Shown here: positions 46,742 to 58,590 of the stretch, piece by piece
How positions within the stretch are numbered: position 1 is the first letter of the stretch
Layout of the letters: every line of letters starts with the position of its first letter
Origin: Flaveria trinervia
Taxonomy: Eukaryota; Streptophyta; Magnoliopsida; Asterales; Asteraceae
Assembly (NCBI GenBank): GCA_025506515.1
Contig: CM046452.1
Coordinates: forward strand, 76,482,876 to 76,546,875
Length of the DNA: 64,000 bases
Direction of reading: 5' to 3'
Notes under the pieces: model-generated
Database searches by the model: none
Told to the model about the DNA's origin: nothing
What the model saw: only the letters and a program-made list of their open reading frames with translations
Translations under genes and position numbers: made by a program

Positions 46742-48271
46742 TTTTCTTATCGAAAGCAGAAAAGCCTACTCCCAAGCAAACCAAAATAACACCAAAGTGA
46801 TCTTATAAGATCTCAGCACTAGAGGTAAATGCAAAATCAACTAATCCATACTATCATATGTACTTTTCTTTTAGAATGGATATACTTACTCTCTTGTTTT
46901 TTTCTTTTTAAAAGGCAAAGTAACGTATTTCGCTATTGTGTTTTTACCTTTGAAACCGTAAACGAACGTATTTCTACTCTCAAACTACTCGAAACTAGTT
47001 TTACATAATGTCTGGATTTGAATCAGTGACCATCAATCTGATAGGTATGAGCCTTTATCAAGTGAATTAGTGCACATTGACACACACTCTTGTGTTGTGA
47101 AACTAATAATGTCGTAATCTTTGAAGCTCATATTTGAATGGTGAACGCTAAAGGCCTTTTATAAGGTAGTAAATGAGACGCGGTGAGCTGAGTTGAGTTT
47201 AACTAGGGTGGGCTCTCCTTGACTCGTTTACTAACTGAGTTGCGTTGACTAGGATAATTTATTTTCAAAAGTCATTACCTTTTACATATTATTATATAAA
47301 AATCAAAAAGTAATATCTTGTTAATTGATTTATCACTAACTCGTTGAACCAATAATATTCTAAATTAAGAAACTAATTCTTGTGCTATGAATATCACCTA
47401 CTCTTTTATATTTGTTTTTATTTCTATCGCCTATTTGAATATTATGTTAATGGTGAAATTTAATCCTTCATATTTGTTTTATGGGAAATTTCAATTTTCC
47501 ACTTCTAAGCTTATGAAATTAAATACTTTTTAAAAGCATTATATTTTTTAAATACTTTTTAAAAGCATTATATTTTATACATTGATTGAAACTTATGTTT
47601 TAAAGACATATGTAACTTTTTTAGTAGAGAGAAAATATATGTAATTTTCCCTTGTTTTTATACCTATGTCTTGTTTAAGTATTGTGCAAAAAACATAATT
47701 TAATCTTACATAATATGTTACAGCTTTAAGTTATAATTCATATACATACAATTTATGTTATAATATAAACAAGTTAGACAAACGAGTCAACAAATCAACT
47801 AACAAACAAGACACAAGCCGAGCCTATCTTGACTTGAGACCGATTCATTTACAAACAAGTCGATTTCTAACGAACTTTAAATTGATTTAACAATCCTAGT
47901 TTCAAACTATCCTTAACTCGTCAAGTATAAGTGCGTATGCGGTTCTCGCGGTTTCTTACTTCAAATTTGGTGACAAATTCTAGAATAAAAACATGTTGAT
48001 GTAGATATTTTCGTGTGTACTATTACAAATCGGCATCTTGCCACATGAGGGAATCGTACACTGGCACACAAGTGATTAACCCTTTGTTTATTCACTCAAC
48101 AGCTCCTCAACCTCAAGTATCTTTGCTTCATCATACTCAACGATTCTTCAAATCACTTTGATTCTCATAAAACCCCAATTGGATTAACGATTTGGGGAGC
48201 AATACACGCATCTAGATCTCTGATTTCAAGTGGTTTCGTCTTCTTTTTGCTCACGATCAAGAGAAGCAACA
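46742..48271. other. Intergenic region and presumed upstream region of the AAA ATPase gene
   Basis: AT-rich, with no coding signal and no recognisable transposon ends. A short direct duplication (AAATACTTTTTAAAAGCATTATATTTT type) lies at 47518-47575. The last 200 bp before ATG 48272 are CT-rich, as plant 5' leaders often are. I cannot place a TATA box or start site with confidence. Confidence 0.5.
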
Positions 48272-51200
48272 ATGGCGGATGAACCTTCAATCACTCGTTG
48301 GTCCTTTCAGGTGCCCCCGTTTTGCTTGAATTCGTACTTTGTTTTGTGATTGTTTCGTTAATACATACGCATAGGATCACTAGGACTGGTGAAATTAGTC
48401 ACATCGTACGCAATTGGTAGTATGAACGTTGAAATTTTAGCTGTTTGGTGCTGATTTGCTGAATTTGAAACTGTTTTAATAGCTATGTGGTGGTTGATTG
48501 GTGATTTTGAATCTCATTCGTTTTGTATGACTAGGGTTTAGTTTGAGATGTTATTGCTATTCGGTTATGTTATTTGAAGATTAATTGATGCAGTCTTTTG
48601 AGAACATGTTGAAGCTAATTGCTAATTAATGTTGATGTGATTATGTTATTATATTTCTGTTTCTTCTATATCTAGGATTTTAAGATGTTTTATGATATTA
48701 AGTTTGGGAGGAAGAAGGCGCCGAATCCGAAAGATGCTAGTGAAAATGGTCAACAGGCTGATGTTCATGATTCAAGTAATGGAAACTCCTTGAATGGAAG
48801 TGGACACCGAAACAATGTATCTGAGTTATCGATATATGAAGAGTATAGACAGGTATTCTTGATTTTTAGCATAGTAAGATACCATTGCATCTGCCAAAAG
48901 AAATACAAGTGTTTCTTTGACCATTAAAGTCGTTCAATTTTTGATTTTGGCAACAGATGAAGTCTTTTGTGTTTGTATTAATATTTTGTTTCGTTCTGTT
49001 CAGGCAAGGGAGAATTCAACATCCAATGGAGTTACATTGTTGGATGCTGAGAAACCGTATGCTCTCTTATCTTGCTACCTGTTTTTTTTTTTCTTGATAA
49101 CTTGCTAGATTATATAGCAGAGAATAGAAATGTTGATTGTATCATGTATGAGTTTGCATATGTAGGGTTTGGATCCATTTATTGATTGTATGATTTTTGC
49201 ATAACCTAGAGTTTGAATCCATTTATTGATTGTATGATTTTTGCATAACCTAGGGTTTGAATCCATTTGTTGATTGTATGAGTTTTGCATATTCTAGGGT
49301 TTGGAACCATTTGTTGATTGTATGGTATGAATTTTGCATATTCTAGGGTTTGGCTCCATTTGTAAGTTTCTAAGGTAGAAAAATCATACAATGTGCCAAT
49401 TTAATAATTTGAGGTTCCATTCAATTTCTGTCATATGGTAGTAAATCTGCAAACTTACGACTAAAACTATTACAGTTTAAAGCCATAGAATTCAGAAATG
49501 TGAAATAGAAGCTTTAAGGGAACAGTTGTACCTGTATATCTGGTTGCTGGTATGTAGATGTAGATGTGGAGTAATGTGGTTTTACCAAGAATTTTATAAA
49601 TGTAATAATCTTGGTGGTCCTGTTATTAAGGTTGCATACTTGATATGTTTTGAAATTTATTTTCTATAATTTGATATTTTTCCATTGTATAAAACATTGA
49701 CAAATTTGACCCTTTATATAATAAAAGATACATTGTATGCCTTGTGGCACACCAGCTAAAGTATTGCTCTTATGTTCATTGAATTCAAATTTTGACATCT
49801 TGTTCCTACAGGAAAAAATCTCTGCTTCCTCCTTTTGAGTCAGCAGAAATGCGAACTTTGGCAGAGAGTTTAAGTAGGTATAGACTCAGATCTTCATGCC
49901 CTTTTTTTATATTTCTGTGACTTAGTTTACTTGTTCCAGAATATACATTAATTACCATATAAATATTGCATATGCAGGGATATTATTCGTGGTAGTCCGG
50001 ATGTGAAGTGGGAGAGCATAAAGGGGTTAGAAAATGCAAAACGCCTGCTTAAAGAAGCAGTAGTTATGCCAATAAAATATCCCAAGTAAGTCTAATACTT
50101 ATTTTTTGAGAATCATTAAACAGATCATATATTATCTTCATAAGCATGAGAGTAAAATACTTATTTAGTTGAATTACTATTGGTCCATATAGGTACTTCA
50201 CCGGTCTTTTATCCCCATGGAAAGGCATTCTCTTGTTTGGCCCTCCAGGAACAGGAAAGGTTGGCAGCCTCCTATTTTTTTACTCTATCATCATTTGTTG
50301 TTTAAGCATTTATATGTTTTTATAACTTTTTCTTCTTCAGGAAATCTTAATATAATGTTTCTTTTCCTGCTTTGTTTCTCTTTGAGCTGAAAATATATGT
50401 TTGATTCTCTAGACTATGCTTGCAAAGGCTGTTGCAACCGAGTGTAATACTACATTTTTCAACATTTCAGCGTCATCCATTGTCAGCAAATGGCGTGGTA
50501 TGTCACTATTAACAGTTTGCGTAGATTCTAAATTTACAAATTTAAAGTTATTGATAACGGGTTTAATTTTATATATGTGTGTGTATTAATAACAGGTGAC
50601 TCAGAGAAGTTGGTGAAAGTGTTATTTGAGCTTGCAAGACATCATGCACCTTCAACTATATTTCTGGATGAAATTGATGCAATCATTAGTCAACGTGGTG
50701 AATCACGAAGTGAACACGAATCAAGTAGACGTCTCAAAACAGAGTTATTAATCCAGGTTAAATTTGTTTCTAATCAATAGATTTTAATCTACTGTCTTTG
50801 AACATTTATTTACTACATATTATAAACCTATACACACACACACCCCACTTGTACGTGTGTATGTGCATGTAATTGCTCATGGATAGATTTATCTAATTCT
50901 GATTATATTGGTTGGATTGCAGATGGATGGTTTGACAAAAACAGATGAGCTGGTGTTTGTATTGGCAGCTACAAACCTCCCTTGGGAACTTGATGCTGCC
51001 ATGCTTAGGCGTCTTGAGAAGAGAGTATCCTAGACTTAAAACAGCAACATGTTTATATTCTTTTATTCTTCATAATATGAAAAAAACGGTCCATGGGTCA
51101 ATGCTAGTTCGGGTTAATATGGATAATTCTTTAACGGGTCGGGTTAACGGAAGTCTGGATCATATCTTATTTTGTGATTCTTACATTATTGTTCAAGATT

Positions 51201-51957
51201 CTTGTACCTCTTCCTGAGCCTGAAGCAAGGAAAGCAATGTTTGAGGAATTATTGCCTTCTGCACCTGAAGAAGAGACGCTACCGTATGATTTGTTGGTGG
51301 AGAAAACAGAAGGTTATTCGGGTTCTGATATACGGTTGTTATGCAAAGAGGCTGCCATGCAACCTCTGAGACGGGTTATGGCTATTCTTGAAAAACAAGA
51401 CACATTGCCTGATGACGGTATGTTGCATTTTATTCTTTATCCTACTTTTGGTAAATGTTGTATTTCATTACATTCAGCGCCTTCTTTTTCCCACTTTTGG
51501 TAAACTGATATGAAAGTTACAATGTTCCTAAGTCTGGAAGACAGATCTTAACTTTAGTATCTGTATAGCTACGTCACTTTTCAATACATGCATGCTAAAA
51601 TGCGACAAAATCAGTGGGTTGGGTAATGGGTCTAAATGTTTAATATTTTAGTAAGTGCTGAAATGGGTCAGGTCAGACTATCCTACAAACATTTTTTCTT
51701 TTCTTTTCTTGAGACTTTTAAATAGTGAATGTGTTAAATATAATTTGGAAAAAAAAATTGTTACAATGAGAAACAAGTTGGTTGTGTTTATCATGTATTT
51801 ATGAGGGTATAACTTATTTGCAGAGTTGCCAAAGGTAGGCCCAATCAAACACAAAGACATTGAAATGGCAATAAAGAACACGAGGCCTTCTGCACATCTA
51901 CACGCTCCTCGTTATGAAAAGTTTAACTCGGATTATGGCAGTCAGATACTCCAGTGA
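48272..51957 (+). CDS. CCP1: Katanin p60-like AAA ATPase (KATNAL2/CCP1 type), 11 exons
   Basis: Coding exons: 48272-48310, 48676-48852, 49004-49056, 49812-49877, 49978-50085, 50193-50259, 50413-50497, 50596-50756, 50923-51024, 51198-51417 and 51824-51957. All introns are GT-AG and every junction keeps frame, giving 403 codons. It starts MADEPSITRWSFQDFK. The AAA domain has Walker A GPPGTGK (exon 6), a pore-loop region SSIVSKWRG (exon 7), Walker B IFLDEIDAI (exon 8), sensor 1 AATNLPWELD with arginine fingers in MLRRLEKR (exon 9) and sensor 2 TEGYSGSDI (exon 10). The end is ...YGSQILQ. Family knowledge: katanin-like AAA proteins assemble as hexamers and sever or remodel microtubules; the Arabidopsis relative I recall is At2g34560 (CCP1). 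The gene looks intact. Confidence 0.92.
49163..49365 (+). repeat. Minisatellite with telo-box motifs in intron 3 of the AAA ATPase gene
   Basis: About 4.5 copies of a 41-49-bp unit: TAGGGTTTGAATCCATTT then GTTGATTGTATGATTTTTGCATA then AYCC/TTC. TAGGGTTT, the reverse complement of the plant telo-box AAACCCTA, occurs exactly at 49163-49170, 49251-49258, 49295-49302 and 49344-49351. One further unit has a degenerate copy (near 49206). Confidence 0.9.
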
Positions 51958-52389
51958 ATGAACAAACCAAGATGTATCATTACTCTTTGTTGAAGTCATG
52001 CAAGTGTTGCTAGTTACCTCCCTTCAGCCCCACTATCATTGTTTTTCACTGCACTATGCCTTGCATTCCATTTGAACTTGTGACATAATGAAGGTAAGCA
52101 GTTTTTAATGTTCTCACTTGGTTTAGCTTTTAAACAAAAGATGGAATCTTATCTGCATCATATTCGTCACGAGCTATATGTGTTGTTTAGGAGAACCAAA
52201 AACCCTATAGTGCCAATACCATAACTTTCGCACCGAGTGTGTTCCTTAAGGTGTCATTGGTTGGTAGATAGGAATCATTATGGTTATGGGTTTATGACAA
52301 CTAGTGTCAGTTATCCGTACCTATCAGTCCATTACCCTCGTATCAAACACCCTTCCTTATTCCTAAGGCACTAATCGATAGCGATAGGG

Positions 52390-53400
52390 GTTTATTAAAC
52401 TTATCATTTGAGTTCAAAATTTTAAATTGTCATTTCTATCCAAACGTTTCACAAAAATTGTCATTTAAATATATAATTTAACAATTCCAAAATTAACACT
52501 GTTACCTTTATTTTTTAAGTTTCTTACATTGGGGGTATTTTTGTAAAAAATTAGAAATATAAAAATTCAACTATACATGAGGGGTTTTATACGTTCGGTA
52601 TTGTTTGGTAATCACCATTGCGATTTAAATCTACCTATTAGATAAAATAAAATATAATGATAACAACGTAAAGTGACTAATCTCAAACTTTATGGAATAT
52701 ATGACACAAAAAAAATATATAAATAAACAAAGAAGTCATATGACACAAACCATTTGAATTATATTATGAAAGTCACATCATCATAAAAGTATAAGAAAAT
52801 AATAAACAATATGATATTAGCATTACATGAATAATAATTATAAAATTAACATTACTACTAAACTGAAATTACATTAACAAGATAAAACAACAAATGACAT
52901 GGAGTCAAATTGTAACTGTAGTTACCAAAAAAGAATAAACGCATACAATTTTTCACATAGGCTGGTTTTTTAGTCAAATGATTACAAAATAAAAAAACAA
53001 CCCACTTGAAAATTTTTATGCATTCAATATATTTTTGTAATTATAGGTTCTTAAGTTTCGTTAAACGCGTGAACTGGTTTATTTATATATATTTTGTGAT
53101 GTATATTTTATAAAGTCTTTTAGGTGGTTATCATGATATTTTATTTTATCTAATAGGCGAATTAAATTACAATAATGAATACCAAACATAACTGAACGCA
53201 TAAAACCTCTCATGTAGAGTTTATTTTTTATTTTGACAATGTTTTGACAAAAATATCCCTAATGTAAGAAACCTAACAGAAAATGTTAAAGATGTTAATT
53301 AGTAATAATTAAATGGATTCAAATGATAAAATTTTAAAACATTTGGATGTAATGATAAAATTTAAACTTTTGGACTCAAGTCCAAAATAACAATTTAGAT
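52390..53400. mobile_element. Foldback or long-TIR element (about 1 kb)
   Basis: The arm at about 52390-52662 is inverted at about 53124-53400. The best-matched part is left ACATGAGGGGTTTTATACG...CCTATTAGATAAAATAAAATAT against right ATATTTTATTTTATCTAATAGG...CATAAAACCTCTCATGT. The outer parts match less well. The loop (about 460 bp) is AT-rich and non-coding. It resembles a non-autonomous long-TIR (Mutator-like or foldback) element. The exact ends and TSD are not resolved. Confidence 0.65.
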
Positions 53401-54404
53401 GAAAACTATATTTAACTCTATATTTTATTTTGATAAAATGTGATTTATAGATTATAAATTATGATCATAAACAATCTTTATCATTTAAAATTTAATACAA
53501 TTAATATTATAATCAGTTTGTAAGTTGTCAAATCAAAACATAAAACCAATAAAACTGAGAGTCACAGTTTGTCCAAACATTTTCGTCTTGCCAAGCTACA
53601 TCTATATAACAAGAAGTTTTAATTTTGCTAAATCCTCATTTATAACGTCTAATAAAGCAAGTTTTTTTTGTCATTTTTTATTCTTTTAACCTATGTTTTT
53701 GTTACTTGTTTTTTTTCTAGACATCCACATATTAATTTTCCCTCCAAAAAGATGTTATAGTAATTTAAATACTCAAATAAATTTATCTCTTTTATTAACA
53801 ATAAATTTTATTAATTGCTATGTTTCTCTCTTTTATTTATTTCTAAAAAAAATCAAACTAGCTTTTTTTAAAATTGATTTATGAAAGAAATTAAAAATAA
53901 CATCTTTTAATTAAAATCTAAATAACAAAAAAAAATTTATATAATATGAAATTTTCTAAAACATTAAAAATTATAAAAAATATTTTAAAATCGTTTTGTT
54001 TTTTAGAAAAAAATTATAAATAGGTGAAATATTTTAAAACAGTCTTATTAAAACAAGTAGAATAATTAAAAACCATATTTTATTAAAAACAAGATTTTTA
54101 TAAAAAATATTTTTTATAAAATTTTTTAAAACGAATGTTTAAAATAAAACAATTTACATAAGAGAGTTAAAAAAATGATATAATTGTTTTATTTCTTGAA
54201 CTATTACCTATATATAAATTTAATTATATTTTATATTAAATATTATACTGTAACTATTCATCTTTATTTTACATATATATTTTACATTAACATTAATCTG
54301 TTTATTTAATTAATGTTTAGCATATCTATCCATCTATAAAAATATTAAATAAGCGTGAAATTATTATAGATCTCGTTATACTTACTTTCTCATTTATCTA
54401 TATT

Positions 54405-55290
54405 ACTAGATTTATTAAACATGTGTGTTATACGGATTTAATAAAATAAAATATTAATATAATAAAGTTTATTAATTATAAAATGATGTTCTAAGATTGA
54501 TATGACTAAAATTAAGTATGAAAAATAACTGTAAGTAATAAAATATTTATATCAACTTCTTAAAATTTTGTTTTAATTTTTTTCTAAAAAAATAAATAAA
54601 CAATTTTGTTCTAAAATAAAGTGTATAAAAATTTCATTTTTAAAAATTTTCTTATTACAACTCCCAAATTTAATTTTTTTAAAAAAATTTAACTTTTTAA
54701 AAATACTAATTTTAAACTATTTCGTATTTTTAGAAAAGTTTTATGCTTTAGAAAAATTTATTTGTATAAAAAGTTTATATTTTTAGTAATATCATGAATA
54801 AATAGATCTCTTTTTAATTTATTAAATCTAAAAAAGTGTTATATTATTAGTAATTAAGATAATTATTTAATAAAAGAGAGATGTGAGAAAATTTTGATGA
54901 GGATGATTGTGGTGTTGACACGTGTTATTGAAGATATTTTTTTATTAAAGTAGAAAGATTAATAATAATATTGAATACTAATAATATACTCATATCATTC
55001 TTAAATTAAAAATATATAATTTAATAAAATAGAAACCTTTTTTATTAAAAACAAAAATTTTATAAAATACATAGTACAACGAAATTTATTAAAAAATTCA
55101 TTTTTCTTAAAACAACATATTTAAGATGCACATTTTTTTATAAAATAAAAGTTTAAAAAAATATATTATTGTTTATTTACTTATAATCATATTTATCTTT
55201 AAACATGATTTTATAATGTATATTTTTTATTAATAATTATTTAATATTTTATTTATTTAATTCGTGTATTACACAACAACTAATCTAGTT
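54405..55290. mobile_element. Candidate small inverted-repeat element
   Basis: ACTAGATT...GTGTTATACGGATTTAATAAAATAAAATATTA at 54405-54457 is repeated inverted at 55241-55290, with about 80% match by eye. The interior (about 780 bp) is AT-rich and non-coding. The ends are not defined. Confidence 0.4.
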
Positions 55291-55739
55291 GGTTCTCATT
55301 TTACCATCTCATTTTTTTTATTTTGTCAACTCAGATTTTAACTAGTTTAACCCATATGTTACCCACGTATTAAACGTAGGGAAACCCAGACTAGCTTAGT
55401 ACAAACCATTAAGATCGCTACAATAACTACAAAACATATCATAACCATATCTAATACCTACACCCATATTATACTTCACATTTAAACAAACGTTTACAAC
55501 AAAACTACTGAGAGAGAGAGAGTCTGAATAGAGTGAAATGTAAACAAACATTACTTCTCTAACATGAAAGTGAAACTTTCAAAACAAAAGCATTCATATA
55601 AAATAAACCACCATCCATAAGAACCAAGGCAGATATACGGTCCGGAAGACACGGTATTCCTTAACATCAACATGAAGGTCTACATGATACATAATAACCA
55701 ATTAAACCCATCTTCATTTCTTAATAAAGAACAACACGC

Positions 55740-58590
55740 CTATCGGTAGCTCTTCATAGGATCCGCTGCCTTGCCAGACCTTGCATCGGTCCATGCTTTT
55801 GCAATCGTCTTCTTCATTTCATCGTCACCTTCCGCGTACATATTCTGCACAACCCATTCACCCAATTAGTGAACAATAAATATGAGAAACTAAAACCACA
55901 GACCAGATGTAGCAAATCGAAAGGCGAGGTTGGGTTCACCATTTTAAAACTTGATTTCTAAAACAACTCATTTATCCAATGCTCAATTTGGTCAAGACCC
56001 GTTTGGACCATAACCAAATTTGTACTTTCCTTAAAATGGCCAGTTTTGAACCCCAGGCTTACTTTGCCAAGCTTAGTTATTTACGATTACATCACTTAGA
56101 TAAAATCAATTATAATGTATTTTTTAAAGATAGTTTAGGACGTTTTATGGAATAAAAATTTAAATCCATTTTGACCCAGTTTTATAAGCTAAAGTTTCCG
56201 ACACGTTAGAGATAAAACACAGCCATAATCGACCAATTCATACCTTCATCAAGTCCATAATTCCAGCCATGGGGTCACCCTCCTTGTCAAAACTCGGTTT
56301 AATCTGGCAATTAGAAACAAAATGTGGGTAAACATCACGACATGTATATGTGAAAACAGTAAGGCATTATTTGAGTGAAAATAGTAGTTACCTTATCTTC
56401 CTTGAAGTGCAGATCCGACCAGTTACCCTTTGAAGCCTTAACCAATGTGATGATGACTTTTGTGGGTTTAACCAACACTTTACATTTCTCAGGTACGATC
56501 TCCTTGTTTAGCTTGGGTATGGCACATCGGTAATTTTTCCCTTGCACATCATGAAATTTCACATCAACAGACATGGGATTAAATTCGGTCTGAATCTTCT
56601 CCTGATCAACTCCCTCAAGGAAAACATAAATCTAAAACAACCACGAAAATAAACATATTAAGGGCAATACAAAGAGGACCAAAACACATTTATAAGTTCA
56701 CCTTCTAGAGTAAGCTGACAGGCAGAGGTGGCAAAATGGGCTAATTAGGTAACAGGCAAATGGTTTCAAATAAAAAAAGGTATGTGTCAGGTCGGGTAGA
56801 CTGAACAATTTTTTTCCCATTTGTTAATGTTATGGAATAATCGATGGTGTTAAGTTCGGTTGTCAAAACTACAATAACACTTCAGGCAATTTTTAACCCA
56901 TCTGACCCGTTTACTTCATAGCAAGATTTTTTATTATTTAAGATTAAAAAAGGAAGGGTATAACCAAAAATCAATCAATTCCTAATTAAGTGGGTCACAA
57001 TTGCCGTATCTGCTGACTGAAGCATGCACCTAAGATGAGCATAAAAACCATAAAGAACAGAAATGATCTTCTAGATAAAAAAAGATAAGCAGCTACTAAA
57101 GAAAATCATGTTCCTTTTGAAAGCTAAAGAGAATAAATATTTGTACTTATATACGTACGACTGCAGACATATAATCTGATTTACACACTCACCTTGACTT
57201 TGTCTGTATCTTGATCCCAGCTGAAAGATCCAAGTGTAGTGTACTTCAATGCCGGTTCAGTAGCCACCTTTACGTTAGTTGAAATTGGAACTGGGGTTGG
57301 AATTGGTGCAACTGAAGCAGCATCATTTGCTTGCTGCATGAGTTCAAACAATCAAATATGTAAAGGGAATCGATTGACACTTAACAATATCAAAATTCAG
57401 AATAGAAGCAGTTTATTAAGTCTTAAGCAGCATGTAACTCAACTTCCATCTCTTTGAGAAACTCCTTTTACAATATCTTCAACTATAAGAAAGAAGGATG
57501 CGCATATTAACCATTCTCTATACTACGTGAATCATTTTACCGTTGTACTCTAAATTTATATGGCAAAACTTATAATAGCAAAATAACAAAAACCTAACAA
57601 ATATGACCAATCTTAATACCCAAGCTATCAAATTCTTTTTTGCGATTCTAAAAAGATTGCTTAATTGCATCTTGGAGTGGAAATAGACCCTCGAAAAATA
57701 TACACCTCAAATACTGCTAAGAAAACTCAAACAACATCAATGCATGCCTCATACATCTAAAAAAGTTCCACATTTGAAACCATTATTTCCACGTATAATA
57801 TTCATATACTTGTACAGAGCAAACCAAAATACCATATCACAAGAAAGAACTCTATACACCTTGTTGGTTTATAAAGCCATGTTAATACTAACTGAATGTA
57901 AACATGCATGTAACTAAATACGTTAAGCAACGGTAACATATCACTAAAGTTGCCAATGGGATTTTTCCACCTCTATATGCCTATATTCCCAATTAACAAC
58001 ATAATTACATAGTCCACATCCCCTTAATAATGAAGTTGTGATTTTCTTTTAGTGAGGCAAAAAACGAACTACCTTTGACAGTATTTCTTTTTTACTTGCT
58101 TTTACTTGATACTTTGATGGTAACAAGTGAAATCAATCTTAAAACAGCAAAATCATTTTGTCGATTAGCAAAATGATTGAAATAGATAATGCTTTACTAA
58201 TCACTTGTTTCAAACGAGTCAGCAGCTATTCCGTCCAGAAATGAATCATCTTCCTCACATTATGTTTCTAAAACTCTTATTCTAACAAACATCAATCGCA
58301 AACCCTAACAATATCAACATTTCATCGATAAAGCAAACTAATACATAAAACTTAACACAAACATCCATAAACAATCGATGCAATTTGAGGTCAGCCAACA
58401 ATCACATCACAGTTAAGACTCACAAACACGTAATAAACCAAAAAACAGAGTCGTATAGTGAATGAAAGATCAAATTAACCTTCTCTAGGTTTCGAATCTC
58501 TGAAGAAATGAGAGTAACAACACGTGGCCTCTTCGCAATGCTTTGAAGGTGTCGAAGTTCTTCCAAATCAAGCGACAAATCATCCGCCAT
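55740..58590 (-). CDS. Calcyclin-binding protein (CacyBP/SIP)-like, CS and SGS regions, 5 exons
   Basis: Coding exons on the minus strand: 58590-58480, 57333-57193, 56631-56392, 56303-56244 and 55844-55740. All introns are GT-AG, total 218 codons plus TAG. The N-terminus MADDLSLDLEELRHLQSIAKR matches the helical Siah-interacting N-domain. The CS (p23-like) domain covers exons 2-3, from YTTLGSFSWDQ through VKFHDVQGKNYRC to VLVKPTKVIITLVKA. The SGS region covers exons 4-5 and ends DARSGKAADPMKSYR. In animals this protein links Siah E3 ligases to Skp1 and binds S100 proteins; plant homologues are described as SGS-domain proteins. Length is close to animal CacyBP. The gene appears intact; introns 1 and 2 are the longest. 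Confidence 0.9.

Larger units (their letters stand above)
51958..55739. other. Intergenic DNA between the two convergent host genes
   Basis: The first few hundred bases are the 3' UTR of the ATPase gene. A large inverted-repeat element lies at about 52390-53400. From 53600 to 55300 the DNA is extremely AT-rich, with a second inverted-repeat pair at 54405-54457 and 55241-55290. A GA run lies near 55509-55521. No coding signal is visible, and the short ORF at 53693-53884 is chance. Confidence 0.6.

Noticed and set aside
49105..49391. Minus-strand repeat-like ORFs in intron 3 of the AAA ATPase gene
   Set aside because: They arise from the telo-box minisatellite and have no start context or family similarity.
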